Source: Pyrus communis (Eukaryota > Streptophyta > Magnoliopsida > Rosales > Rosaceae). Taken from it: a stretch of DNA of 64,000 nucleotides. The notes beneath the pieces were generated by a model. It worked only from the letters and a program-made list of their open reading frames with translations, did no database searches and was not told where the DNA came from. Below are positions 43,501-55,036 of this stretch, piece by piece; position 1 is the first letter of the stretch, and each line of letters opens with the position of its first letter. The position numbers and the translations under genes are program-made. The stretch spans positions 9,106,827 through 9,170,826 of the forward strand of contig NC_084805.1 in the NCBI RefSeq assembly GCF_963583255.1. Direction: 5' to 3'.

Positions 43501-44025
43501 CAAGTGCAGCAACCATCTCGGCCTCATCTTCACTTCTAGGCACGGCAAAACCAGATTTTTGCCCAATTCCTTGTGCAATTGTTGTTTCAAGTGTATCCCT
43601 CTCCAAAGAATCGAGAAATTCCTGCGCCAAATCATCAATTATATCAATAGAAAAGCAAGAATGATCGTCCTTAGGAAATTTAATACTTTCAGAAAGATTG
43701 AAATCAATGACTTCCCCATCAAATTCCATCGTTAAAGTTCCTTTAAACACATCTATCTTGGTGCGGGCTGTTTTCATGAAGGGCCTCCCTAATAGAATCG
43801 GTAATGGGGTGGAATGGGGTGAATCCTCCATGTCAAGCACGTAGAAATCCGCTGGAAAAATCAAGTTATCAACCTGTACCAAAACATCTTCCAAAACACC
43901 CTTTGGATATGCATTAGAACGATCGGCTAATTGAATTATCACACCATCATTTTTAAGCTCACCTAAGTTCATAGATGCATAAATAGAGTATGGCATAACA
44001 TTAATCGAAGCCCCTAAGTCCAGAA
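40502..44025 (-). pseudogene. Truncated Athila-type pol of the C-family copy (about 1170 codons, open)
   Basis: The frame is open from the protease active-site DLGASINVM (44025) to the stop at 40502. In order: protease ([16 protein letters not shown]), RT ([13 protein letters not shown] and FMDDFSVFG), RNase H (CDALDY where C has [22 protein letters not shown]), integrase with H-H-C-C zinc site ([11 protein letters not shown] ... CVTCDKC) and D-D-35-E core ([25 protein letters not shown]), and the C-terminal SKWIGPLVV module. No gag, zinc knuckle or start region remains. An internal ATG at 43996 could begin translation, but the protein lacks the first part of protease. It could be expressed only through a foreign promoter. 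Confidence 0.85.
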
Positions 44026-44099
44026 CGATCCCTCACTTATCCATTCTACTACAATTGTCAAACGAGGGTTTAATTTATGTGCGTATAAATCACGCATCA
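44026..44099 (+). mobile_element. LTR 3'-end scrap, plus strand
   Basis: Matches the last 74 bases of the LTR family (from CAGAACGATCCC to ACGCATCA). It abuts the truncated pol on the left and a minus LTR on the right; CGTTA at 44100 may be half of a target duplication. Confidence 0.65.
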
Positions 44100-45434
44100 C
44101 GTTATTGAATTGGATGATTGCATACGACAACCCAAAACATTCCCCACAAGTCCCCTACATGATTGCATAATAGAGATACAAGCAAGAATCATTACGCTCT
44201 ATGAAAATTATAAGTGTTGACGGGGCATTCGTTACTATGATTGCATGAAACTTATGCCAAGAATTCATTTAACGCGATTGTTTATAAGCAACCTCCACTA
44301 CTTGTGAATATAAGTTCATAACGATTAGGTGAAACTCACTTATATTCTGGCGTCATATTCATGCATGAAAATTAAGCGCACATTCTCAATAAACATACAT
44401 AAATAAGTTATCAATCAAACGGTTAGACAAATTGAATCCAAAACTTATGAAACGCAATTAGAAGTAATCAAATCAAAATGCAAGTATAAACATATATTTC
44501 GAATCACCCCCTAGCTAAGGGGGGTTTAGTTCTTCATAACACTGAAATCAAAGAAACACCTAAACATTCCAACAACTCAAACTTGAATTGTATGAACGTT
44601 TAGGCACTCTTCTCTTCCATTCCTCATACGTACAAAACAAAGAGTATTGAAATTAACATTGAAATCAAAGAAACACCTAAACATTCCAACAACTCAAACT
44701 TGAATTGTATGAACGTTTAGGCACTCTTCTCTTCCTCTTCGTTGTAGCACAAGGTCTAAGGATAGTTTGATGGTGTGAATGGTTTGGGGAGTGATGGAAA
44801 TGGAAGAGGAGTGGTGTTTGGATTTGTAGGGAAACTCACGGCCAAGGGGATGTTTCTTGGTGTGAATGGATGATTTTCTGAAATGTGGAAGAATGAATGA
44901 GAATGAATGCTTATTTATAGGTGAAATGGGGGGAACATGACAGCTAGGAGGGAATGTGGCTGCATGTTTGAATGATTAAAGGATGCATGTGGGTTGGAAT
45001 TGCATGTGCAATGAATATGTGGCTGCATGTGCAAGGGGACAATCTGAAAATGCATGTGAAAGCATGTGTTGGCTGCAATGATGAAATGGATGGGAGTGCA
45101 TGTGGCTTAATTAATTAAAGGGAGTGCATGTGCAATGTTTTAAAGGATGGAATGCATGTGAATATGATGGAAATCTGATATGGTGATGGGAGATGCATGT
45201 GGCTGCAATGGATTAGGAATCCTTCAATTTCGTCCATTCCTTTTGCTCCAAACATAAGCTATCCATTCCAAGTCCAATTTTGCTCCAAAATGCTCCAAAA
45301 TGCATCTTTTTGCTTCATTAGCCATATGAACCTAAAAACACACGAAAATGGCTTAAACAACTAAAACAACTATGAATTAACAATATAAATGCACGAAAAC
45401 AAGCTAAGTAAGTCGCCTAAATATGCTTCTATCA
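44100..45434 (-). mobile_element. Partial LTR, minus strand
   Basis: From the LTR start (TGATAGAAGCATATTTAGGC at 45434 on minus) through a CATGCA-rich U3, TATA box, two hairpin 1 copies (near 44566 and 44682) and hairpin 2 (about 44313-44354) to an internal break at 44100. ATAAC (45435-45439) is the likely target duplication on the right. Confidence 0.78.
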
Positions 45435-46328
45435 ATAACCAGATTTGCGTCCCTAAACTCTTCTCTTTGTTAATTACATTCTGCCATGTTTAGTATGTTT
45501 AAATTGCTTTTTGTGTGTTTACTTATGCTTAAAACATTGAGGACAATGTTTGATTTAAGTGTGGGGGGGGGGGGGGGGTAACTAAGTATATTTAATGCAA
45601 ATTCGTGGGATTTTATCACCCATAACTTCAAATGTTGTTCCTTGCTGTTTTAAGGTGTTTTTAAGTTGTTTTAGAGTGTTTTAGTATGTTTTTTTTTATA
45701 ACTCCGAAAATCACATAAAAATTTGAAAAACATGTTTTAAAAAGCCAAAAAAGAGTGTTTTGAGTCGTTTTTGTGTGTTTGTGTCTTAGGGTACCTTCCA
45801 ACACAATGATAAGGATTTGGTTTGTAATTGCATGACGGTTAAAAAGAGTTATAAACATAGAGAAAAGTTTGATTTACTCTTGGTATATGCTTGGATATGG
45901 TTATAATGTATGAGTTCACATGCAATCATAAAAGAAAAATTCGTTTTTGTAACATGCTTGAAGGAAGGAACTCAAACAAACGCTACGTCCCTGTGAGACT
46001 CGAGCCATTACTTTCTTTGGAGAGTTATTTTCTGTGATTCTTTGTTTTCTAAAGTTGTTGCATGGTCTCATTATTTCTTGCTTGGTTGCTACTTAGAATG
46101 CAATTGTATCATGATAGAACTAAATGCTAGAACTTATATCCGTTTCATTCAAAGCATGACATTGAGTTGCATAACATATATCAAGATGAAGTTGTGTAGT
46201 TGCCACCATAGCCAAATAGCCTTACTTCCCATATTTCGTATATATTAGTTTTAACCTCGTTGAGCCTCGTTTAGCCTATTTTCTTTGCTAACCACATCAC
46301 CCCTTACCTAGCCTAGAGTAGGACTTTC
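45435..46328 (+). mobile_element. Fragment of an A/B-type 3' interior, plus strand
   Basis: Matches 20141-21053 of B (AACCAGATTTGCGTCCCTAA, hairpin at 45532-45551, G-run). The G-run here is 16 G (45563-45578). It is cut on the right by insertion of A2 (CTTTC, 46324-46328). Confidence 0.8.
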
Positions 46329-47111
46329 TGATGCGAGATTTATACGCACACAAATTAAACCCTCTTTTCGTCAAATTGTAGTAAGTATATAAGTAGGGAT
46401 CGTTCTGGACCGGGGATTAGGAGGGATTGTTAATCACTTGGATTTGACTCAAAAACGTAAAAACGTAATAATAAACACTAAACTAGACTCAAAGAATGTA
46501 AAACTAAACTTTAAAACACTAAGACAAACCAAAGACTCAAAATGCTTTTAAAAACACAAACTAAAATGATTTCTAACTAAATTGACATTAAAGTAAAGGG
46601 GGATTTAAGTTTATACGAAATTAAATTAAATGAACAAATTAAAACAGAATGTAAATATGAAATTGATGAAATAGAATGGATGAGTGCTAGCTAAGGGGGT
46701 CATCTCCACATATGTTACACTTGCATAATAAAAAGATTTCCAATTACATTTCAATAAATTATGAATTCTCATCACCCCAAGTTAATTAGGTCCGCTTAAA
46801 TTAACCGTCAAGTTTTCCTCAAGTTAATGAATTGGATGGGTTAGCGCAACGCAATTCACTACATTCTCCAAAAGTCCTTTACGTGAACAGCACAATAAAG
46901 ATACAATCAAAGATCATTAAGCATTATGAAAACTATAAGTGTTGACGAGGCATTCGTTACTATGATGAGCATGAAACTCGTGCCAAGAATTCATTTAACG
47001 CGATTGTTTATAAGCAACCTCCACTACTTGTGAATATAAGTTCATAACGATTAGGTGAAACTCACTTATATTCTAGCGTCATATTCATGCATGAAAATTA
47101 AGCGTGCACTC
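46329..47111 (-). repeat. 3' LTR of A2, U5-side piece
   Basis: TGATGCGAGATTTATACGC on plus is the LTR terminus. The piece runs through the hairpin 2 region and stops at CACTC, the C target duplication. Confidence 0.82.
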
Positions 47112-49377
47112 TGATAGAAGCATATTTATGCGCCTTAGTTAGCTAGTTCTTATGCATTTATGTTGTGTTTTCTTACTTAATTTAGTGTTTAAAGTCATTT
47201 TCGTGTGTTTATAGGTTCATATGGCTAAGGATGCAAAAGGATGCCTTTCGGAGCCTTTTGGAGCAAATTAGAGATTGGAATGGATTGCATATGCTTAAAG
47301 CCAAGTAGATGGACGAAATTGAAGACCAAAGGAATGAAAATGAAGAACAAAGAGTTCACATTCATCACCAACACAACCATGCATCCACACATTCTTTCAC
47401 CATCATTGCAGCCACATGCACTTGTTCCCCTTTCATCATTCCCTTTATTCTTTCATCATTCCATCCACTCATTCATCAAACCACTCCCATCCATTTCATC
47501 ATTGCAAACATTCAAACAAACACCACACAATGCCGTGGCTCCTATCCCATTTCCAGATTTCCCCTTTGCATTTCCCCTTCATAAATCAGCCACTTGCACT
47601 TTAATCATTCAATCACACCAACACACATTCAATCTCCAACCTTTCACATGCATTCCATCTTTTAATTTAATCACATGCACATTCACCTTGCCTTTGCAGA
47701 AAATCCACTTCATAACACATGCATCTTGGCAGATTTCACATGCACTCATGCACATTCACCTTAATCATTCACATAGCTTTAATCCACATGCATTTCCACC
47801 TAGATTTCCACCTCACAACCACCAGAAATCAACCAAAACCGTGCATTCCCTTTCATTTCTGTCAAAGCACATGCATTTCCACCCTTTAATCACATGCACA
47901 AACAGCCACATGCATCTCCCATCACCATTTCAGCTTTCCACCTAATTCCTAGTCATCATGTTCCCCCCATTTCACCTATAAATAAGCATGCATTGCAGCC
48001 ACAAACAACACACTCTTCCATTTCAGAAAACCATCTCTCATACACATTCATTCACGCCAGAAATTCCTCCCCTCTCTCTAGCACTACCATACTTCACCAT
48101 TCTTCATATTTTCTGCACAAAAACACTCCTTACCTTCCCCTACATCCATCCCTACCCTAAACACATCCTTCTACATCATCCATAACCCCCAAAACTCACC
48201 AAAACCCCTTGTGCCGCAGCAACTAGAGGAGAAGAGGCCTAAACGTTCATACAATTCAAGATTGAGTTGTTGGAATTTTTAGGTGTACTTCGATTCTTGT
48301 TTTCAATGTTTACTTTGTTATTACTCTCTAAGTTTGTTGTAATCATGAGTGGCTAAACCCCTAATTAGTTAGGGGAAAGTTTGAAGCCATGAACATGTTT
48401 GAAATATGAATTGATTTCTTCCAATTGTGATTTGTTAATTTGTGATTGCAATTCAATTATCATGTTTATTAAAGACTTGTTTTTGTATGTTGATTAGGGA
48501 TGCATACTTAGTCTTCATGCATAAACTCGATGCTAGTTTATAAACGAGTTTCACCTAATCGTCACAAGTTTATAAACATGAGTAGTGAAGGTTGCTAGTC
48601 ACAACCGCGTTAATTGAATTCTTGGCAAAAGTATCATGCATTCATAGTTACAATTGCCTTGTCAACACTTATAATTTTCATAGAGCATAATGATCTCTCA
48701 TTGTATCTCTTCTATGCATTCATGTTGAGAACCATTGGAGAATGATTTGAATTGTCGCATGCATCATCCAATTCAATAACTTAAGGAAAATTTGAGAGTT
48801 AATTAGTGCATCACGGTTAACTTGGGGTGTTGAGCATCATAGTTAATGAAAAACAATTGGAGAATCGATTCATATATAAATGTGTCATGTGTGGAGAATG
48901 GACCTCTAACTAATCCATCCATCATCTTGTTTCTCAAATCCGTTTATACAATCTGCCTAGTTTATTAATCTGTGCATTTAATTTAATTTCGTCAAAACCT
49001 TAATCCCCCTTTACTTTAGTGTCCAACTTAGTTAGAAAGTGTCTTAGTTTGTGTTTTTAAGTGTTTTGATTCAATTTGTTACACAAATTCGTCCAAATTC
49101 ACCAAAGTGCTCAAAACTGCCCAGAAAGTGTTTTTAAGGCAGTTTTGAGTGTTTTGGGTGATGTTTGAGTCTTTTGGTTTGTTTTAGTGTTTTAAAGTTT
49201 AGTTTTGCATTCTTTGAGTCTAGTAAGTGTTTTATATTGTGTTCTTACGTTTTTGAGTCAATTTCACATTGATTAGCATCCCTAGTTAATCCCCGGTCTA
49301 GAACGATCCCTATTTACTCATTTACTACAATTGTCATCCATAGGGTTTAATTTGTGTGTTTAACTATTTTCGCATCA
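47112..49377 (+). repeat. 5' LTR of element C
   Basis: TGATAGAAGC...TCGCATCA. U3 is rich in CATGCA; TATA box CTATAAATA near 47977; hairpin 1 near 48238; palindrome-like CCCCTAATTAGTTAGGGG near 48358; hairpin 2 at 48537-48578; TAATCCCCGG at 49287-49296. A 234-codon histidine/proline-rich frame from 47241 is U3 low complexity, not a gene. Confidence 0.93.
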
Positions 49378-49382
49378 AATTT

Positions 49383-49401
49383 TGGCGCCGTTGCCGGGGA
49401 T
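49383..49401 (+). other. Primer-binding site, tRNA-Asp type (element C)
   Basis: TGGCGCCGTTGCCGGGGAT. Downstream GGGATTAGC (49397-49405) and GCTAATCCC (49412-49420) form a perfect 9-bp hairpin. Confidence 0.9.
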
Positions 49402-49501
49402 TAGCAAAATTGCTAATCCCTTGTGTTTTTGCCGTATGTTTTTAGTGTAATTTACCTAGTTTTCTCATTTTGTTTTGTTTTCTTGGTTTAGGTACTAGTG
49501 C

Positions 49502-52500
49502 ATGACGCGGAGTTCTCAAACTGTGCATGCACATATCTTAGACTTTAACGACGATTTTGAACGTGATTTGAGAAGAAAGAGGAGGCATCCCGAACCTAGT
49601 GAACCTAGTTCAAGTTCAGAGGCCGAATCTGAGTTTGAAAGTGTGGAAGAAGAAGTTATGGCAGCAGACAATCGGACCATTAAAGAGCTTTCGGCCTCGG
49701 GGTTGGCCAATGCCGCACCATTATGCATTCAATACCCCGCGGCTGCCCAAGGCAAGACCGATGAATTCGAGTTGAAGTCAAGCTTGTTGCACCACATTCC
49801 GAAATACCATGGGCTTTCCATGGAAGATCCCAACAAGCATCTCAAGGAGTTCGAGGTTGTTTGTTCGAGCATGACACCCATAAATGTCGATGGGAACATT
49901 CTAATGATGAAAGCTTTTCCATTCTCTCTTGTGGAAAAGGCTAAGGATTGGCTTTATGAATTGGCACCCGGGACCGTTACTTCTTGGGAGAGCATGAAGA
50001 GAGCGTTCTTGGAGAAGTTCTTCCCTACTTCAAGAGTCATTCTCTTGAGGAAGAAAATTAGCGGAATCCAACAAAGTCAAGGAGAAACTTTTCCGGCATA
50101 CTACGAGCGTTTTAAAGCCCTTGTTGCATCATGTCCTCAACATCAAATGAAGGAGGAGCTTCTCCTTCAATATTTCTATGAGGGCCTTCTTCCCATTGAA
50201 AGGCAAATGCTCGATGCTTCGGCGGGAGGTGCATTGGTGGACAAAACTCCTATGGCAGCCAAGACCCTAATTGCAAACCGTGCTCTAAATGCACAACAAT
50301 ATGAAGGACTTGGGCAAAGGGACCCCCCACGGCAACAAGTGAATGAGGTAAGTTCTCAATCCGACCTTCAAACTCAATTAGCTAATCTTACTTCTATTGT
50401 GTCTCAAATGGCCGAAGGAATGAAGATACAAGGACCGATTGTATGTGGTGTATGTTCTATCCAAGGACACCCTTCGGAAAAATGCCCACAATTGATTGAG
50501 AATGGGGGATGGGAGAGTGCAAATGCTATTGGATTTCCGAGCCACAATCAACCAAGGAATGATCCATATTCCAACACATACAATCCGGGTTGGAGAGACC
50601 ATCCAAACTTCAAGTGGAGGGAACCTCAACAACCTCAACAACAAGGAGGCTTTAGACAACAACCCCCGGGGTTCTACACCAAGCCATTCGGCCCCAATCC
50701 AAACCAAGCACAACCTGCCCAAAACAATCAAGGTACGTCGTTGGGAAATGAAACACTTCTTAAATTACTTACCAATTTGTCTCAGGGGCAAGAGGATCAA
50801 ACCAAAGCCATGCAAAACCAAGACAAAAGGGTGGATCACTTGGAGAAACAAATTGGGCAGATTGCGGAATTTGTAGGACAATTCCGAGACAAAGGCAAGC
50901 TCCCTAGCTCAACCATTGTCAATCCAAGGGGAGGATTCGAATCTGCCAAGGCAATCATGTTGAGAAGTGGTAAGGAGGTCGGAACCACCCCAAGCACGTC
51001 CAAAACAAGTCAAGAAGAGGACGTGTTGCTGCAAGAAGAGGAGGAACAAGGAATAAAGGCCACGGCAAGGGTGAAAGAATCTTTGCCGCAGCCCCCTATT
51101 GTGCCAAAACCGTCCAACATGCCTAAGGTAAGTCCAAATTCGACCTTGTCAAGTTCTATTCCACTAAACGTGCCCTTTCCTAGCAGGTTTAGGCAATCAA
51201 AGAAGGAGGAGAGTGAAAAGGACATTTTGGAAACCTTTAGGAAAGTTCAAGTCAACATTCCGCTCCTTGATGCAATCAAGCAAGTCCCTAAGTATGCCAA
51301 GTTCTTAAAAGAGCTTTGCATCACTAGGAAGAGGATTTCGACCAAGGAAGTGGTGAAGGTAGGTGAGAATGTGTCCGCCATCTTGCAACGCAAACTACCT
51401 CCCAAATGCAAAGATCCGGGTAGTTTTACCATTCCTTGTGTCATTGGTAACACTAGATTTGAATCTGCCATGCTTGATTTAGGTGCTTCTATAAATGTTA
51501 TGCCATATTCCATTTATGCATCTATGAACCTAGGAGTGTTGAAAAATGATGGTGTTATCATACAATTGGCCGATAGATCTAATGCTTATCCAAAAGGAGT
51601 TTTGGAAGATGTTTTAGTGCAGGTTAATCATTTGATCTTTCCGGCGGATTTCTATGTTCTTGAGATGGATGAATCGGATCATGCACCCTCGCTACCCATT
51701 CTACTTGGAAGGCCATTCATGAAGACGGCCCGGACTAAGATTGACGTGTTTAATGGAACTTTGTCCATGGAATTTGATGGGGAAGTGGTTAATTTCAATC
51801 TTTCTGATTCCATTAAGTATCCTAGTGAAGATCATTCATGTTTCTCTATTGATATTGTTGACTCTTTGGCGCAGGGATATCTTGAAGATTTGAATGACGA
51901 TGCACTTGAAAAGGTCATTACAAGAGGTGTAGAAGTCAAAACCAAGGAGGCAAGCTATATGCAAACCCACGGCACACTTGAACAAACCTATGCCGTGCCT
52001 CCTAGTGAGGAATTCCTTGAAGTAGTTGCTGCCCTTGAGTCATTACCTAAACATGAGGGAAAGTTTCCTAACCGTGAGTCCATTCCCATTTCGACTAACA
52101 AATTGCTTCCATCCATAATTCAGGGACCTATTCTTGAACTCAAACCTTTACCAAGTCATTTGAAGTACATTTTCTTGGGGGAAAACGAGACACTACCTGC
52201 CATCATCTCTTCCTCCCTCACGGCACAAGAGGAGGAGAAATTAGTTCGTGTATTGAAGGAGTACAAATCTGCCCTAGGTTGGACATTGGCCGATATTAAA
52301 GGTATAAGCCCTACAACTTGTATGCATCACATATTTCTTGAGGAGGGGGCCAAACCAACTAGAGAGGCTCAACGCCGTCTTAACCCTCCGATGATGGAAG
52401 TTGTGAAAAAGGAGATAATTAAACTTCTAGATTGTGGAGTTATTTATCCTATCTCCGATAGTCGTTGGGTTTCACCTATCCAATGTGTGCCTAAGAAATC

Positions 52501-55036
52501 TGGGGTAACGGTTGTGGAGAATTCCGAGAATGAGCTTGTGCCTATGAGAATTCAAACCGGTTGGCGGGTATGCATTGATTATAGGAAGATAAATTCCACC
52601 ACAAGGAAGGACCACTTCCCATTGCCGTTCCTAGATCAAATGTTGGAAAGGTTAGCAGGTCATTCCTTTTATTGTTTTCTTGATGGTTATTCCGGTTATA
52701 ACCAAATTGTCATTGCTCCGGATGATCAAGAAAAGACCACTTTTACTTGTCCCTTTGGAACGTTTGCATATCGACGCATGCCATTTGGCTTGTGTAATGC
52801 TCCTGCCACGTTTCAAAGGTGTATGGTAAGCATATTTTCTGATTATGTTGAGAAGATTATTGAGATATTCATGGACGACTTTAGTGTTTTTGGTGATTCA
52901 TTTGATCATTGTTTGGATAATCTCACTTTAATCTTGAAACGTTGTGTTGAAACAAATCTTGTTTTAAATTGGGAAAAATGTCACTTTATGGTTAAACAAG
53001 GTATTGTTTTGGGTCATATAATCTCTGAAAAAGGAATTGAAGTTGATAAGTCTAAAGTAGATCTTGTACGCTACTTACCCTCTCCTACTTCGGTTAGAGA
53101 GGTTCGTTCTTTTCTTGGTCATGCAGGATTCTATAGACGATTTATCAAGGACTTTTCCAAGATTGCACAACCCCTATGCCGCCTCCTCCAAAAAGATGTG
53201 TCTTTTGAGTTCAACGAGGCATGCGAGAAGTCATTCAAGCATCTCAAAGAGCTCCTAACCACGGCACCCATCATAACTCCCCCGGATTGGTCCATTCCAT
53301 TTGAATTGATGTGTGATGCCTCGGATTATGCACTTGGGGCTGTTTTGGGTCAAAGGAAAAATAAACAGTCACATGTTATTTATTATGCTTCCCGCACTTT
53401 AAATGATGCTCAATTGAATTATTCTACAACCGAAAAAGAACTCTTGGCGGTTGTATTTGCTTTAGATAAGTTTAGATCATATCTTCTTGGTACTAAAGTA
53501 ATTGTTTTCACTGACCATGCAGCCTTGAAGTATCTTCTCACCAAAAAGGAGGCTAAGCCAAGACTCATTCGTTGGATGCTCCTACTTCAAGAGTTCGATC
53601 TTGAAATCCGAGACAAGAAAGGGTGTGAAAACGTGGTGGCTGACCACCTAAGTAGAATGGTGCGTGAGGAAGAGTCCACCCCCATTTTAGAAACGTTTCC
53701 GGATGAGCAACTTCTGTCCATTGAGGTAAGAACCCCTTGGTATGCCGATTTGGTCAATTTCTTGGTGTCTAAGCAAGTTCCTAGTACCCTAAACAAGTTC
53801 CAACGTGATAAACTTGTTCATGATGCACGTTTTTATGTTTGGGATGATCCATATTTATGGAAATTCTGCCCAGATCAGATTGTGCGTAGATGTGTGCCCG
53901 AATCTGAATTTAATTCCATTCTTACATTCTGCCATACTTATGCATGTGGGGGACATTTTGGCACCCAAAGGACAGCCCTAAAGGTGTTACAATCTGGATT
54001 TTATTGGCCTAATCTCTTTAAAGATGCTAAAATGTTTTGTTTAACATGCGATAAGTGTCAAAGAACAGGTAACATAGGGCCTAAGGACCAAATGCCACAA
54101 CAATCTCTCTCATTTGTGGAAATTTTTGATGTGTGGGGTATTGATTTCATGGGCCCCTTCCCTCCATCTTTTGGTTTCACTTATATCTTGCTAGCTGTCG
54201 ATTATGTTTCCAAATGGGTGGAAGCCAAAGCCACCCGTACTAACGATTCTAAGGTTGTTGCAGATTTTGTGAAATCTAATATTTTTGCTAGGTTTGGGAT
54301 GCCACGAGTTTTAATTAGTGATGGGGGTTCTCACTTTCGTAACCGCACCATTGAAGCTTTGCTCAAGAAGTACAACGTTACTCATAAGGTTTCCACACCT
54401 TATCACCCTCAAACTAATGGGCAAGCGGAGGTTTCAAATAGGGAGATCAAACAAGTCCTAGAGAAAACCGTGGGACCCTCAAGAAGAGATTGGAGTTTGC
54501 GCTTGGACGATGCATTGTGGGCCTATCGTACGGCTTACAAAACTCCCCTTGGCATGTCACCTTTTCGGCTTATATATGGTAAGCCATGTCATTTGCCCGT
54601 TGAGTTAGAGCACAAGGCACATTGGGCTGTGAAAACCTTCAATTTGGACATAGACGCTGCTGGAGTTCATAGGAAGCTCCAATTAGATGAACTTGAGGAG
54701 ATTAGGAACGAGGCTTACGAGAATGCTCGCATCTACAAGGACAAGACGAAGGCTTATCATGATAAGATGCTTCGTACCAAAACGTTCTCCAAGGGGCAGA
54801 AAGTGTTGCTTTTTGATTCAAGACTTCGGTTATTCCCTGGTAAGTTACGTTCTAAATGGATTGGACCTCTTGTTGTTACTAATGTTTTTCCTCATGGTGC
54901 AGTCCAAGTCCAAAGCTTAAAAAGTGGCCACGAGTTCAAGGTGAACGGACATAGATTGAAGCCATACTATGAGAACTTTGTGGAGCATGTCGTGGAGGAG
55001 ATCCCACTCCATGCCGTGGGCTCCAATGGAGCATGA
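49502..55036 (+). CDS. gag-pol polyprotein of element C (1844 aa, intact)
   Basis: One frame encodes everything needed for reverse transcription and integration. Gag: core about 85-280 ([45 protein letters not shown]); zinc knuckle C315-X2-C318-X4-H323-X4-C328; glutamine-rich linker 370-440. Protease: D659 in [11 protein letters not shown]: about 975-1200, catalytic D1061 (FLDGYSGYN) and D1125-D1126 (FMDDFSVFG). RNase H: D1272, E1311, D1338. Integrase: zinc site H1478-X6-H1485-X30-C1516-X2-C1519; core D1548, D1607 and E1643 (D-35-E); a C-terminal SKWIGPLVV module and no chromodomain. RT and integrase motifs place it in the Athila lineage of Ty3/gypsy. The ATG at 49502 follows AGGTACTAGTGC; B has the same start context. 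No stop or frameshift. Gag and Pol in one frame imply processing by the element's protease. Confidence 0.95.
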   Translation: MTRSSQTVHAHILDFNDDFERDLRRKRRHPEPSEPSSSSEAESEFESVEEEVMAADNRTIKELSASGLANAAPLCIQYPAAAQGKTDEFELKSSLLHHIPKYHGLSMEDPNKHLKEFEVVCSSMTPINVDGNILMMKAFPFSLVEKAKDWLYELAPGTVTSWESMKRAFLEKFFPTSRVILLRKKISGIQQSQGETFPAYYERFKALVASCPQHQMKEELLLQYFYEGLLPIERQMLDASAGGALVDKTPMAAKTLIANRALNAQQYEGLGQRDPPRQQVNEVSSQSDLQTQLANLTSIVSQMAEGMKIQGPIVCGVCSIQGHPSEKCPQLIENGGWESANAIGFPSHNQPRNDPYSNTYNPGWRDHPNFKWREPQQPQQQGGFRQQPPGFYTKPFGPNPNQAQPAQNNQGTSLGNETLLKLLTNLSQGQEDQTKAMQNQDKRVDHLEKQIGQIAEFVGQFRDKGKLPSSTIVNPRGGFESAKAIMLRSGKEVGTTPSTSKTSQEEDVLLQEEEEQGIKATARVKESLPQPPIVPKPSNMPKVSPNSTLSSSIPLNVPFPSRFRQSKKEESEKDILETFRKVQVNIPLLDAIKQVPKYAKFLKELCITRKRISTKEVVKVGENVSAILQRKLPPKCKDPGSFTIPCVIGNTRFESAMLDLGASINVMPYSIYASMNLGVLKNDGVIIQLADRSNAYPKGVLEDVLVQVNHLIFPADFYVLEMDESDHAPSLPILLGRPFMKTARTKIDVFNGTLSMEFDGEVVNFNLSDSIKYPSEDHSCFSIDIVDSLAQGYLEDLNDDALEKVITRGVEVKTKEASYMQTHGTLEQTYAVPPSEEFLEVVAALESLPKHEGKFPNRESIPISTNKLLPSIIQGPILELKPLPSHLKYIFLGENETLPAIISSSLTAQEEEKLVRVLKEYKSALGWTLADIKGISPTTCMHHIFLEEGAKPTREAQRRLNPPMMEVVKKEIIKLLDCGVIYPISDSRWVSPIQCVPKKSGVTVVENSENELVPMRIQTGWRVCIDYRKINSTTRKDHFPLPFLDQMLERLAGHSFYCFLDGYSGYNQIVIAPDDQEKTTFTCPFGTFAYRRMPFGLCNAPATFQRCMVSIFSDYVEKIIEIFMDDFSVFGDSFDHCLDNLTLILKRCVETNLVLNWEKCHFMVKQGIVLGHIISEKGIEVDKSKVDLVRYLPSPTSVREVRSFLGHAGFYRRFIKDFSKIAQPLCRLLQKDVSFEFNEACEKSFKHLKELLTTAPIITPPDWSIPFELMCDASDYALGAVLGQRKNKQSHVIYYASRTLNDAQLNYSTTEKELLAVVFALDKFRSYLLGTKVIVFTDHAALKYLLTKKEAKPRLIRWMLLLQEFDLEIRDKKGCENVVADHLSRMVREEESTPILETFPDEQLLSIEVRTPWYADLVNFLVSKQVPSTLNKFQRDKLVHDARFYVWDDPYLWKFCPDQIVRRCVPESEFNSILTFCHTYACGGHFGTQRTALKVLQSGFYWPNLFKDAKMFCLTCDKCQRTGNIGPKDQMPQQSLSFVEIFDVWGIDFMGPFPPSFGFTYILLAVDYVSKWVEAKATRTNDSKVVADFVKSNIFARFGMPRVLISDGGSHFRNRTIEALLKKYNVTHKVSTPYHPQTNGQAEVSNREIKQVLEKTVGPSRRDWSLRLDDALWAYRTAYKTPLGMSPFRLIYGKPCHLPVELEHKAHWAVKTFNLDIDAAGVHRKLQLDELEEIRNEAYENARIYKDKTKAYHDKMLRTKTFSKGQKVLLFDSRLRLFPGKLRSKWIGPLVVTNVFPHGAVQVQSLKSGHEFKVNGHRLKPYYENFVEHVVEEIPLHAVGSNGA

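Larger units (their letters stand above)
37362..44025 (-). mobile_element. Truncated C-family element, minus strand
   Basis: From left to right on plus: a 3' LTR lacking its U5 end (37362-38591), the PPT (38596-38606 on minus), non-coding 3' region (38607-40501), and pol to just past the protease active site (to about 44025). gag, PBS and 5' LTR are missing. Both ends are non-standard junctions without target duplication, so this is a deletion/recombination product. Close in sequence to C at 47112-59205. Confidence 0.85.

Noticed and set aside
47241..47945. 234-codon His/Pro/Ser-rich frame in the C LTR, and similar frames in other LTRs (for example 15296-15787, 22192-22683, 57069-57773)
   Set aside because: They are translations of the CATGCA/TCATTC-rich U3, mostly upstream of the TATA box, and lack any domain. 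Overlapping frames give equally long products.
49438..49496. A short leader intron before gag (GTATGT ... TTTAG, then GGTACTAGT)
   Set aside because: The T-rich stretch and AG before the gag ATG recur in B, C and E/F, but no matching donor is conserved and the interval in C is under 60 bases. Possible in the longer E/F leader, but unsupported here.
53587..53796. Reverse-strand frames inside pol (also 41742-41951, 43437-43664, 51247-51513)
   Set aside because: They are shadows of the strongly constrained pol frame, with no start context, domain or separate conservation.
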